Both the position numbers and the translations under genes were made by a program. Below the pieces are notes generated by a model, which saw only the letters and a list, made by a program, of their open reading frames with translations, ran no database searches and had not been told where the DNA came from. 64,000 nt of DNA from Lactifluus volemus (Eukaryota; Basidiomycota; Agaricomycetes; Russulales; Russulaceae): positions 1 through 64,000 of the forward strand of contig WTXI01000169.1 of the NCBI GenBank assembly GCA_022376515.1, written 5' to 3'. Shown piece after piece: positions 9,996 to 20,649 of the stretch; the first letter of the stretch is position 1, and each line of letters opens with the position of its first letter.

Positions 9996-10605
9996 TTACT
10001 ATAGGGCAAGGCGCAAAAGTGAGATCACGACGCGTGACAGCGTACTGTGGCGCGGGAGGTCTGACTTACGAAAATGCTGACATTGTCCTTGGGGGGAGAA
10101 CCGGAGACAGCGACTGAGGACCGGGCAATAGCGGCGAGGTCGATTTCTATTGAGTGACATTTAACATGGAAACATGTCAGAGAAGGTCCGCCCGGGGGCG
10201 GCATGACGACATACCACCGTTGCTCTTCAGAGCGTTCTTGCGGATCTTGATAGCATTCTCACGATCCTCGTCGGTGACGCTGCTCGTCCGGCGCATCGCG
10301 GTAGATTTTTTGGCTCTCTGGTTGGGGGCTGTGGGAGGGGCAGAACGGCAGAATGTGAGAGGTCTGTCAAAAGACAATAAGCGAGGTGGAAAGTGGCACT
10401 TACCGGCCGTGTCGTCGACCTCGTCTTCGAGTTCGTCCGCTTCATCGGCAATGGCTTCGTTCTCGTAGCGAAGTTCGGAATCGAGAGAGCCCCAGTTGTG
10501 AGCACCGCCGCCGCCCTTGGGAAGGGAACTGTCCATGCCATTTCGGGCCTCTGAGCGGTCCTTGATGAGGGCGCGGAGGGAGTGGGAGCGCTCGGTGCGG
10601 GTCAT
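9996..10605 (-). CDS. Small HNWG-motif protein (Stm1/HABP4- or Stf2-like)
   Basis: The model has exons 10605-10404, 10328-10215, 10146-10070 and 9998-9996, for 131 residues. It starts MTRTERSHSLRALIKDRSEA, followed by the glycine-rich GGGGAHNWGSL motif, an acidic stretch (ADEADELEDEVDD), a basic TAMRRTSSVTDEDRENAIKI region, and an end at KDNVSIF. A Gly-rich NWG motif next to acidic and basic stretches resembles small fungal Stf2/Tma10 and Stm1/HABP4 ribosome- or mRNA-associated proteins; this is a family-level inference. The last intron (10069-9999) would place the TAA stop alone in its own exon. If that intron is retained the protein gains 13 residues (VSQTSRATVRCHA). The start ATG at 10605 fits the MTR N-terminus; the longer upstream open frame looks non-coding. 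Confidence 0.6.
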
Positions 10606-11138
10606 GATATTAGGGACAAAGAGTAGAAAGTTATGGGTTTGAAGGGAGGTGGTAAAAGTAAGTGGGGTGATAGAGAAAGAAGGGATGTGAGTAGCGTGGG
10701 TTAAATAGCTCGTTGGGGTATCGGCAGCTCGCCAAGGGGATGGCCATGTTGATACCCGCGGCTCGCGTGATCTCAAATTGGCTGCTCTAACTTATTAGGT
10801 TTTCCCATTCTGGATCGTTCTAGTTACCCTCCAGGGTCCACAAGGTACCTAAAAAAACACCCAGTTTCCGTAGCTCTGTCTTAGGACAAAAGGGTTGGGC
10901 TCTATGAATCAATGAAAAATACAATGGCCCTTCAGACGGATCGCCACATTTGATATGATCATAAGCGAGAAATGAAGCGAAAGTGTGGGGAAACGTGGGA
11001 ATGTTCAATATGATCATATGATCGTGTCACCCGACCCCATACACGTCATCGGGTGGGAAGATTATATAATAAATTCAATAAAATGGCGGGATGGGGAGAC
11101 AGACTGTCAACGAAAAGGAGCCAAAGTTTGAAAGAGAA
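10606..11138. promoter_or_regulatory. Divergent promoter region
   Basis: This ~530 bp region separates the minus-strand HNWG gene from the plus-strand cyclophilin gene and must carry both promoters. A TATA-like run (ATTATATAATAAATTC) sits at 11061-11076, about 65-75 bp before the cyclophilin ATG. Confidence 0.45.
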
Positions 11139-12658
11139 ATGAGTGAATCTCCTGAACGAGTTATCACTTACTTTGACATCTCTATCGCTGGTAAACCTGC
11201 GGGCAGAATCGTCTGTCAGCTTTACAATGATATCGTGCCCAAGACTGCCGAAAATTTCCGTGCGTTGGCTTTGTTCTCCTCTTTACCCTCCTTTCTCATC
11301 TCTTTTATATATATAGGTGCACTTTGCACTGGCGACAAAGGTACTGGAAACTCTGGAAAACCGCTATGGTTTAAAGGAAGTGGCTTCCATCGTGTCATCA
11401 AAAAGTGCGCACCTTTTTCTTTAATGTTCACCCTCTAACACACCTCCCGTCCCTTAGATTCATGATCCAGGGTGGTGATTTTACCGCTGGCAACGGTTAG
11501 TTCCCAACTTAGTTCCAATCACGAGTCGTCCAATTGATATTTGCTGCGCATATCCTAGGCACTGGAGGCGAATCCATCTATGGCGAAAAGTTCGAAGACG
11601 AAGCTTTTCCAGCCGACTTGAAGCACACTCGACCCTTCCTCCTTTCTATGGTGCGCCGCAGCCCGACCGCATCTATCCCTCCTTCTTATCCCGCTGCGCC
11701 AAGGCCAATGCAGGTCCCAATACCAACGGTTCCCAATTCTTTATCACCTGTACCGCCACTGCCCATCTCGACGGAAAGCACGTCATCTTTGGCGAGGTCA
11801 TTCGCGGCAAGTCCATCGGTACGTTCCCCCGCTCCCCTTTTTCCCTCCAAAACGAGGTCTTAAAAAACTTGTTCACTCCAATCCTCTTTTTTTTCACACA
11901 AAAAAGTTCGCCGAATCGAGAATCACGCCACGAATTCGGGCGACGTCCCCACCGAGCCTATCATAATCGTGGACTGTGGCGAACTCTCGCCCTCCGACCC
12001 GTCCCTCTCGGAACAACAGCCCGTGGCGTCCGACGGCGACCCGTACGAAGACTACCCCGAAGACGACACACGCGACACGCAAAACCCAGCCGTCGCGCTC
12101 GAGGCTGCGCGCATGCTGCGCGAGCTTGGCACCGCACGCTGGAAGGAGGGCACTGCTGCTGACGCCCTCGCCAAGTGGCAAAAGGCGTTGCGCTACCTCG
12201 ACGTGCACCCCGTCTTGCCGGACGACGCCTCGCCGGAGCTGGCGGACGAATTTAATACCCTTCGCACGCCCTTGTTGCTCAACTCGGCTCTCGCAGCTTT
12301 CAAGGAACCTGGTGGCACGGCGGGCGCCCGCATCGCGTTCAGCGCGACGTCTACCGTGCTCGGTCTACCGAAGCTCAGCGACTCCGATCGCGGTATGTAC
12401 TGCTTTTTTTTGAAGGTACACGTTTTGAAGATGCTTACTGTGACTTGTGTGTCACACTTTGCAGCGAAAGCATTGTATCGACAGGGCCTTGCTCAAGTCA
12501 CGCTCAAGGAAGACGAAGCGGCGGAGGAAGCGTTCCTCGAAGCGCTTTCGCTAGCAAAGGAAGACAAAGCGATCGCTGCAGAGCTCGAGCGTCTCCGACA
12601 GCGCAAAAAGTCTCAGCGAGAAAAGGAAAAGGCGGCTTACAAGAAATTTTTTGGCTAG
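11139..12658 (+). CDS. CPR6: Cyclophilin-40 (peptidyl-prolyl isomerase with TPR domain)
   Basis: Seven exons (11139-11259, 11317-11404, 11458-11495, 11559-11650, 11704-11818, 11907-12392, 12465-12658) give 377 residues, the usual length for this family. The N-terminal PPIase domain shows [39 protein letters not shown] and [11 protein letters not shown], with the catalytic Arg of FHRVI and the QGGD and FF residues present. The C-terminal TPR region shows [20 protein letters not shown] and [20 protein letters not shown] and ends in a Lys-rich AYKKFFG. Cyclophilin-40 binds the MEEVD tail of Hsp90 through its TPRs and works in the cytosolic chaperone cycle. An earlier in-frame ATG at 11091 would add 16 residues; 11139 is preferred because [14 protein letters not shown] fits family N-termini. 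Confidence 0.93.
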
Positions 12659-12867
12659 ATGGCATAGAGTTTTGTGTCCAGACTACGGGGATTGTGTCGG
12701 ATATACAACACGGAAGCAGATGTATCTTTGTCATTTCACGGTCCCTGTATAAAGTATAGCAAGAAAATTTTCTTTCCCAGTACAGAGACAGGCGAAGCGG
12801 CGTTGATGTCGTCTCGAAGCAACACCGATGCAAAGATAAATGCTGTCTCATCCATGATCAGAAACTG

Positions 12868-15800
12868 TCAAAAAGACAGAAAAATTGTGCATATACCGAG
12901 TATCTCCGCGCGAGTCGGTTGATTAGGAGGTTGGATGTCCTCGAGTGCGGAAGGGTCCTTCTCCTTCTCCGGGCTCTCGCCTGGAACCTCGGGTCGGTCC
13001 CTCGACGCAAGGAGATGCAAAAATGCGGTCACGGAAATCCAGACCTATTGACATCGTAGAGATGATCAATCAAAAACAGGGTCCAGACGTTTCTTCTTAC
13101 ATTGACCGATGCTTGGGGCAAGTGTGATAGCATCTGGAACAACAAATAGAGATTTTTGGGAAAACGTAATGACCAGGGATCGAATTTTGAAATTTGACAC
13201 ACCTCGAACGCCGCATCTCTGTCGATGATTTGGGCGCATCGTTGGTGCAGAGAGAACGGTATGATGGATTCTGGTAGCGAATGGAGGAACGCGAGAAGCA
13301 CCGCAGCTACAGTTCGTGCGTAGTTGGCGTTGACGGTCTGCGGTGGCGTCGGCGCTGCGCATGGTGGTAGTTCTGTGCCCGTGTCTAGGCTCTGGCAAAA
13401 CGATCAGCTGAGTCCCTCCCTGCCTTTAGATGGCGAGACATAATTGCCGCAGCTGACCTCGCGCATCCGGGCTGCCAAGTCTTCGTCTCCCGGTGCCAGG
13501 AATAGATCGTGCTGAAAAGGGATTCAATTCATTTTAGTGTCAGTACAGTAGTCATCATGTCATGTAGGGATGATAAGGCGTACGACAGTGCCGAGATCGT
13601 GGCTCATCAGCCAGTTCATCAACTTCCCGAATTCCCGTGACGAGTGTCGCGATTGAGCCTCTGGAAGAAGGTCACCTTCTCCCTTCAACTCGCGTATTGG
13701 GCCCGGCAGACGGGTCAGTGTAGATAGGCTAGTTCCGAAGCATGATGGTTCTGCGATAATTGCCAGTGTTTGTTATCAAATAGGTCCCAGAAGGCAGGGT
13801 AGGAAAATCAGTCGCACCATACTCTCCGTCGACCGAGAGGAAATGGTCTTGTCCTAACAGCGTGTGTACGATGAGCAAAGTGGACAGTTTCTGCATCCGC
13901 AAGTTTAGCGGAGCTGCGGTACTGCGGGAGACGAGAATGGTCAGTCGGAGCGTCCTTTCCTCTTCTGGAAGAAGAAATCCCTGTAATCTTATAGCTGAGA
14001 AGATGCTGCGGTACAGAATACGTTTCATCATACAGTCATGGGCTCGATCTTGAGCCAAGGGGCATCTGGGTAGGAGAATTAGATTTGTTCATGCTCTTAA
14101 ACGAGCGTTAAGCTGGGACATACGAATCGGGGATCTGATATCCCAAGGGAAGAAGCGAAATGCGGCAGGGACCTACGCTACGATGAGCTAGGTGGTAAGG
14201 GGCTTGGAGATCCGTACCTTTCCTACATTCCGGATCTTCAGATCCTGTGAGGCAGGGGTCGAGTAGCTAGGCAACTGGTAGGTCTTGGAAAGCGCACATT
14301 AGGCAACGTTAGACGTACAACACTTTTCCAAACTCCAGCGACGTTTGATCTAGTTTCAAAAGAGGAATGTCCGATGGATCCTCGGGGTCAAACCTCGCGA
14401 TGGATTTGTACAAGTTGTTTGCGGCCACATCCAGAGCCACAGAGTCAATACAACGGATCTAGTAAAGGCATGAAAATCTTGTTCGTAGAGCAGTTCGTCG
14501 AGCACTCACACCCACTAAGAATTCAGCAGAGACGGGCCTGTGATCACTCATGGTGATGGATCGGTGGCCTTGGTAAGACCTTGGACTGACTGAGACAAAG
14601 GGGGATGATTTATATAGTATGCGATCCGTCCATGCTGGTTTGCGTCTGCCACAAAGTAAACATGATGAAATATCATAAAGGGGATAGAAAGCACTTGGTG
14701 TCATAGCCCAAAGCATCTGTTTGTATAGTCGCATTGAATCGATATGTCCTAATGGGCTAGTCAGCAGGAACGGACTTCATTTGAATCTAACACCCAACGG
14801 GAGGAAAGTTATGGGATGTTCTTCAAATCCCGCAAATGCTTTTCCTTCACGGATAGAGACCTTCAACTGCAACAGGGTCAATCTCTAGTGTGGCGGTCTA
14901 TGGAAGAGATCGTGCACCTGGTCAAATTGAAGAAGAGTGGAGATTCCCTGGAATGCGGGCTCTAACGACAGAAGATGTCGTATGTCTGTGTCTGGTAAAT
15001 TAAGTCTATAATTTAAATCTTTCACAGACAACACGTTAGTGCCGAGCGACGTGATTCGGATATAACCTACCTCCCTAAAACACGACCATAAGAGACCCTG
15101 TGATAGCTTCAAGCACCAGACGACTTACCAACCAAAATAATACATCGGACGCGTATACATTCAGCGTAGACGGCCCTGGTTCAATGTCTTCTTCACGAGG
15201 AACCCACATGTATTCTGTGCAGGGCCCAAATTCAAGACGCCGCGAGATATGATCAAAGTCCACGTTACGACGCTCCGCGTGATCGTCAAAGGCGGCCAAG
15301 TGAGAGGTGACAAAGGTAAGTATTACTGGCACCGGAGACCGTATTGAGGAAGTAGGCTTTGGTTGGTAATTAAGTCGAATGGCTACTGCACCCTTATTTG
15401 CCTAGTGATGAAATGAGAGGGGCAGATCGGCCTATGTTTGCAAGCTCACCATAACCCCTGGGAAGTGATTAAAGATATGTATGACCAAAAACGGGGTCAC
15501 GCTTACCATGATGCCTACTGCCACGGAGCTCTCTCTGGCTTTAGTGAAACAATTCCGCACATCCCTTTTCACGAAAACAATCAAGAGAATGCCCACGAGT
15601 TGCTTGGAAACCAGCTGGGGGTGACAGGAGTTAGCTACCACAATTACCCAACCACCACTCTTGAGAGAAGAGGGGGTCACCTTCTCGTATTGCTCAGCTT
15701 TCTCTCCCAAAGCAGCCAAGATGGCCGCCGTCCATGCATCTTCTCTTGCTGGTCCCATGGAATAGAAGAGGGCTTCAGTTGATGGGTCAACTTCTTGAAG

Positions 15801-16991
15801 TGCTACAACGAGTATGTCTGCCTCTGGGTTGGTAGTTGGTGACTTCAGGTTCTGTTTCACGCTTGAGGACGAAAGATTCCCGCCCAACCACGTCGACAAG
15901 TCTTGAGAAGGCAATTTTCCACCTACGTTGAATGTGCCTAGGCGAATCCTGTGATACCCCATCAATCTTTCGCGCCGATCTCCGAAACTATGAACACACA
16001 TGAGCTGCTTTTGCTCTGGGTCTTGGCGAAGGGTTGCTAGTGATTGGCTTTGAGACCATAGCCAGTCATCACGTATTTTTACGTAGTCTGCGGCATCGTC
16101 CTTGGGCATGCCTGCGCTACCCAGAGAGAGATGAGTGTGAACAGGTTGAGATGAAATCCTCAAATCCCGAGGAGGCTTGACTATGACACCCCAGGTAGGT
16201 TAGTGCAATTTGCAACCTACTAACTAGGCGATTTACCGGAGAGCCATGAGGCTGGGTGTAGAGCATACGGTTCTCGCCACCGATAAGACTCCGCTTTGAT
16301 TGAATTTCTCGCTAAACAGTTGAAAAGTTGAAAAAAGAGTCAAAGAAGGGCGAAACTTCAACTCGTACAGGCCAAGTCGCGTAACCTCCGGCATGCTGAT
16401 GCGACCGAGCGCAAGCGATCCATGTCGTGAGTGACTATTGTAAAGATATCTTCTCCTTCGGATAGTCGGATAGCAAACGTACTCTCTGGTTATGCCATGA
16501 ATGAGGTGTATCACATTTTTTTCCCGTCAGAATTGAATTCACAAACCAGTGGGTGAGATGGGAGATGAGTCGTCTAGCGTGGCAGCGGGTGAGCTATTGA
16601 GTTGAGATATCTCGAGAGAAAAGTCTCCATGGATTGGAAGTGTGCGATGGAGCGAGAGAGGAGGTCCGTGAATAGCGGTCGCTTCTGAGTAGAGGAACGC
16701 ACTTCAGAGGCAGTTCAGCACGAGATGGCAGAGAGAAAATGTAGGGCGGGTCAACCTTCCAGACTCCCCCATTGCACGGTCATCATGCCCGACGATGACA
16801 AGGACGACACGCAGCCCCTCCAAGGGGCCTGAAGGCGCTGCACTTGTGATATCTAAGGAAGTCGGCGGTGATGTCTTTGGATGCGAGGCGGGCGGCGGGC
16901 GGTCGTGTCGCAAGGAGGACCCTTCAAGTATTACCAGGAGGTGCTCAGACGGACGCAGTAGTGACCGCACATCGGGTTCCCAATCTGCCAT
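12868..16991 (-). CDS. OCRL/INPP5B-type inositol polyphosphate 5-phosphatase with RhoGAP-like domain
   Basis: This multi-exon gene reads leftward from MADWEPDVRSLLRPSEHLL (16991). An N-terminal region (FAIRLSEGEDIFTIVTHDMD, ~16480) precedes the IPPc catalytic domain: RLGTFNVGG (~15930), LQEVDP (~15800), KQLVGILLIVFVKR (~15590), ANKGAVAIRL (~15390), TSHLAAFDDHAERRNVDF (~15285), WLGDLNYRLN (15130-15000), RKPAWTDRILYK (~14635) and SDHRPVSAEF (~14535). Then come an ASH-like segment (QTSLEFGKVL, ~14340) and a RhoGAP-like part (LAFLHSLPESIIPFSLHQRC, ~13265). This order is that of OCRL/INPP5B, which remove the 5-phosphate of PI(4,5)P2 on endosomal and Golgi membranes. The Gly-Asp of WLGD is split over a 4-nt exon at 15071-15074. 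The junction before ANKG is not resolved, and the C-terminal exons are approximate. The RhoGAP part is probably inactive, as in OCRL, since I see no clear arginine finger. Confidence 0.85.
15071..15074 (-). other. Candidate 4-nt microexon in the 5-phosphatase gene
   Basis: On the minus strand the order is TTG|GTAAGTCG...GTTTTAG|GGAG|GTAGGTT...GTGAAAG|ATTTAAAT. Joining TTG + GGAG + ATTTA gives Leu-Gly-Asp-Leu, completing the WLGDLNYR motif of the IPPc family. The flanking introns are 54 nt (15128-15075) and 52 nt (15070-15019), the second with a CTAAC branch site ~18 nt before its acceptor. Skipping the four bases breaks the frame. Confidence 0.7.
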
Positions 16992-18387
16992 GTATAATGT
17001 AGAATGCAAAGTGGAGGGATATGTATAGCACTCCTCCGAGTCTGATCGACGTTTATACAACCAGTGTGACCCTTGATATCCACTCAGGAGCGGAGCGCCC
17101 CTCGCCAGGCGCTTAGCGTTGACCCGTGCTCCGAGTCCGCACGGGTCCTGGGTCACATCAACTGGCAGCTCGTGTCATGTCATTGAATTTAATGGTTCGT
17201 ACGTCAATTACAGACATCTGGCGCTTCGCTGCAATCTGATGACCACCACTTGTTTTGTACACTTCATACGCCCACTCACGCGTCCCTCACGTTCTGCCAT
17301 GTGTTACCACTGTAACCACTCGCCATAATCTTTGGCTGGTTTCTTAAGGTTCACTGACAGACTCTCGTTCTCGCCCGTTTCGACTCGATGAAAGGGCCAC
17401 GCCTCGACCCGTCCTCTGCAGCCTCGCGTTGCACTTCTCATCTCTTTCATGCCTCGTGTTTTCCAGCTTCCAGTTTCGTTTTAGACTGCCTCGCGTTCCC
17501 TATTGTCTGCTCAGTTTGGCATTTCCTGTGGCTTTGTCCTCCTGGGCTCTGTGCTGTGTCTCGCACTGCACCCAAACCTTAGTCTGATGGACTAACTCTC
17601 TTTGATGAGGGCATGAGCATCCCGTGAAGCATTCTGAGGGTATGCGTGACTCCGAAGATTGCTGATATTTATCTTTGATTACTCGTTCTTATACTCATGT
17701 TTTCCTGGTTCCCTAGACTCGTAGCTGCCGGTTGATTTGACCCGGGTCCCGTGCGGAGCACGGGTCAACGCTAGTTGACAATAGCATTAAGATTGCATAC
17801 AGTTTTGCGCCACTCCATGGAGTACTTGACTGCCATATTTTCATCTAATTGACCCCGATCCTTTTTACCTCAATACAGGACATCACGGTGTAGACACAGC
17901 CCACCAGATGGCCTCGGAATCGCACCGGTTTCGGCCGACTCGGACAAAAGGCCGTCATGGTCTCGGCGACGTCTGAGGCTCTGAGGGCACCCACTTACTC
18001 ACACTGCCTTAAGGACCTTGTAAAATGTTAGTAGGATAGCAGCATAAGGACGCCAACTTCTTTCCTTCGTTAGTTTCGAACTCACTGGCATACTCTCGGG
18101 CGTATACAAATTGAAAGGTTGAAGCTTTGAAGCGTTCAACTCACATCCATAAAGGGGTGGCTGATAAAACAGATATAGCCTAACGGGTTTCCAAACTGAA
18201 GACTCATCTTGAGCCATTGGCAGTGAAATGAAATGGGTAAATGCTGGTTGTGATTGTCATTAATGATAACGTGCCGACTCGTGCTTGAGCATGTATACAA
18301 TGCGTATAAGTTATCTGATAATGCGATCGTGCGTACTGCACGTGTCAGGATGATCAAGGCCACCGTAGGAATCACACGTAAGTATCG
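16992..18387. other. Intergenic region holding the MITE-like element
   Basis: Apart from the element at 17114-17773, I find no gene. The left ~120 bp is upstream of the 5-phosphatase gene and should contain its promoter. The right part (17774-18387) lies downstream of the Pif1 gene. Confidence 0.5.
17114..17773. mobile_element. Non-autonomous inverted-repeat element (MITE-like)
   Basis: Both ends carry a ~55 bp imperfect terminal inverted repeat. The left end starts TAGCGTTGACCCGTGCTCCG and the right end is its reverse complement ending CGGGTCAACGCTA. Each end is itself partly palindromic (GACCCGTGC...GCACGGGTC), so it can form a hairpin. The element is ~660 bp with no coding capacity for a transposase. 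The TA at each outer edge could be a TA target duplication, as in Tc1/mariner-type elements, but that is inference. It sits between the 5-phosphatase start and the Pif1 3' end. Confidence 0.7.
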
Positions 18388-20439
18388 TCACGTCGTGAGA
18401 CTCTCTAACGACTTGCTCCATTCGATGACTTTGGGATGTGCGGAGACCTGATTGGGGCAAGGAAAGAAATCGGGAAAAGTCAGCGATAAAGAGAATATAC
18501 GGATAAAACCGAAAGCGAGGAGGCACCTTCTTGGGATCGAATCGGAGGACTTGCAAACCCTCCATCGTCGCAGCACGAGACAGCGCGACATAACTCTGGC
18601 CCTTCTCGAACACACGCCCGAGATCAACCTTGACCCGCTGTATCGTCTGACCTTGGCTCTTGTGGATAGACAGGGCCCACGCAAGGATGAGAGGAACCTG
18701 ATAACCGTGCATTCATTAACCGAAAAAGGCCGATGTCATTACAAAGGGAGGAGCACCCTTACCTGAACTCTCCGAGCGAGAACATTGCCTTCGTTATCTT
18801 CGACTCGAAACTCGTCGCGAGTCACCAGTGCGACTTCCCTACCCATCGGTGTCGGAAACTCCACGAGAGGGAACAGCTCCGCGTCCGCGGCCGACTTGTC
18901 GCCCTCCCTTTTGGTCGGCGGCTTCGCCACATTTTCCTTCCCCTCGCTCGTTTGCGCAAACACCACACTCTTTCCATCTTGCGAGAGTTTCACGTTTCTG
19001 ATCACGCCCTCCGACTTATTGTTGCCACCGCGCGGAGCTGCAAAGAATCCGAGCACGCGTCCGACGGCACCGTTCACCAGTCCTCGTTGGTCGTCCACGT
19101 TCTTGACGAGCATCACCTGTGCTCCCTGTTTGAGGACGAGACGCTCGGGTACCATCATTCCCGCTAGTACCGCCTTGCGCCTGTCGGGTGCCGCCGAACC
19201 GGAATCTCGCGCATCGTATGAAAAAGGCGGTGTTTTCAGTGCGGCGAGACGAGCCTCGTTTGCACGCTCGACTTCGTGGCGCATGGCAAAGAGCTCCGTC
19301 GGCGGAAGGCCCAAGTCATTGGATACAATAGGACGGGAGAGCGCGCGAAACGAATCTATTGCGACGGTTGTGATGCAGCCTTGACGGAGCTCGTTTAGCA
19401 GTTGAACGAACTCTGGAATTACTCAGTCTTCCCCGATGAACCAGCATAGAAGGACAGAGACACGCACTATCGTCCTTCTGTCTGAAGACCTGCGTCAGAG
19501 TGACCGTGTGCTCGATGCATGTTTTCCATGCATCGCACTCAAATGCGAAGAAGGGTTGTACACCTCCTTTGGTAACGGGAGGTAGCTGGAAAAAGTCGCC
19601 CGTGATGACGAGCTAGACAAATGTCATCATCATTGATAGGTAGTTACAAAGCACGGGGCCCACCTGGATACCGCCAAACGGCCTGTCGGTCTTCTTCCTG
19701 AGTCGCGCGGCAATGGCAGATATCTTCTCGAACAAGTGTCCATCTATCATCGACACTAAAAGAGCCCGAAACCAAAAGTAAGCACAACGTTTCCTGGTTC
19801 AATAGAATAGCAGTAGTACCCTCGTCAATGATGAGAACTTGAGTCCCCTTCCAGCGCGACAGGGCAGGGCGTGCTGTCTTGATGTAACTGATGAGTTTGT
19901 CAACATTGTCGACCGTGGGTGCGATTGCGCCCCAGGAATGTAGCGTCATGCCTGTCGTGGTTTTATATCGAGACCTGATTGACGACTGTACTGTAGCGTA
20001 CCCCCGATGTTGGAAGCCGCCATCCCCGTACTAGCGGTTATCGAGACGACCTCGGGCTTCTTTGCGTGCTTCTTTCTGAGCGCCGTGATGATGGCCTTCA
20101 AGAGCAAGGACTTTCCGGTACCTAAGCCGTCATCGTCATCGCGATCCCCTTGTTAAAAAAGTTGGGCCGAGATATACCTGCCGGACCAGTAAAAAAGACA
20201 TTCTTTCCCTCGTCAACGACCATCCTCAACACCCTCATTTGTTCATCGCTCAGAACTACATCAAGGACCTTCTCGTCCGCATCCCCTACCACACCATCTA
20301 GTGCTGACCCGACTCGTACCGAGACCTTTGAGGAGAAGAAAGTGTCGATTGTCAACTTTGGCTGCTTCGTGGTACGAGCATCTGGAAGGGCGCCTTGTGA
20401 CTTGCGCTTGACGCTCTGCCTTGATTTCGACTTGATCAT
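18388..20439 (-). CDS. PIF1: ATP-dependent DNA helicase Pif1
   Basis: About 570 residues over roughly seven exons, reading leftward from [20 protein letters not shown]. Motifs in order: NVFFTGPAG joined across an intron to [10 protein letters not shown] (Walker A), [14 protein letters not shown] (motif Ia), [16 protein letters not shown] (Walker B), [13 protein letters not shown] (motif III), [16 protein letters not shown], and [20 protein letters not shown] followed by [19 protein letters not shown]. This is the full SF1B Pif1 signature set. Pif1 is a 5'-3' helicase acting at telomeres, G-quadruplexes and in mitochondrial DNA. The last exon is [19 protein letters not shown], spliced from PKK at about 18526. 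Near the N-terminus, residues 28-35 (KLTIDTFF) resemble a PCNA-interacting peptide. No clear mitochondrial presequence is visible. Confidence 0.93.
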
Positions 20440-20649
20440 GGAAGGAACGAAAGACGAAACGATCGTGTTTGCAACAATCAGTGATGTTCAATCATGTGAC
20501 CGTGTAATTATGGCAAGGCTCCTAGTGCATTACAACACTGTAACTATAAAGAACAACAGCGACTCAGGATCGCATACAAACCCGGAACCTCGCCCGCACG
20601 TCGTAAAAATACCTTACTCATCCAAGCGACACCAGTCCAAAGGTGTCCA

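Noticed and set aside
10177..10776. 199-codon minus-strand open frame at the HNWG-motif gene
   Set aside because: Its first ~57 residues lie upstream of the likely start (MTRTERS), and its 3' part runs through two introns. Only the middle is coding.
11870..12413. Arg/Pro-rich open frames over cyclophilin-40 exon 6
   Set aside because: GC-rich codon usage in the true frame makes other frames open; they have no motif.
18733..19384. Plus-strand open frames of 144-199 codons over Pif1
   Set aside because: They are antisense to the conserved Pif1 motifs.
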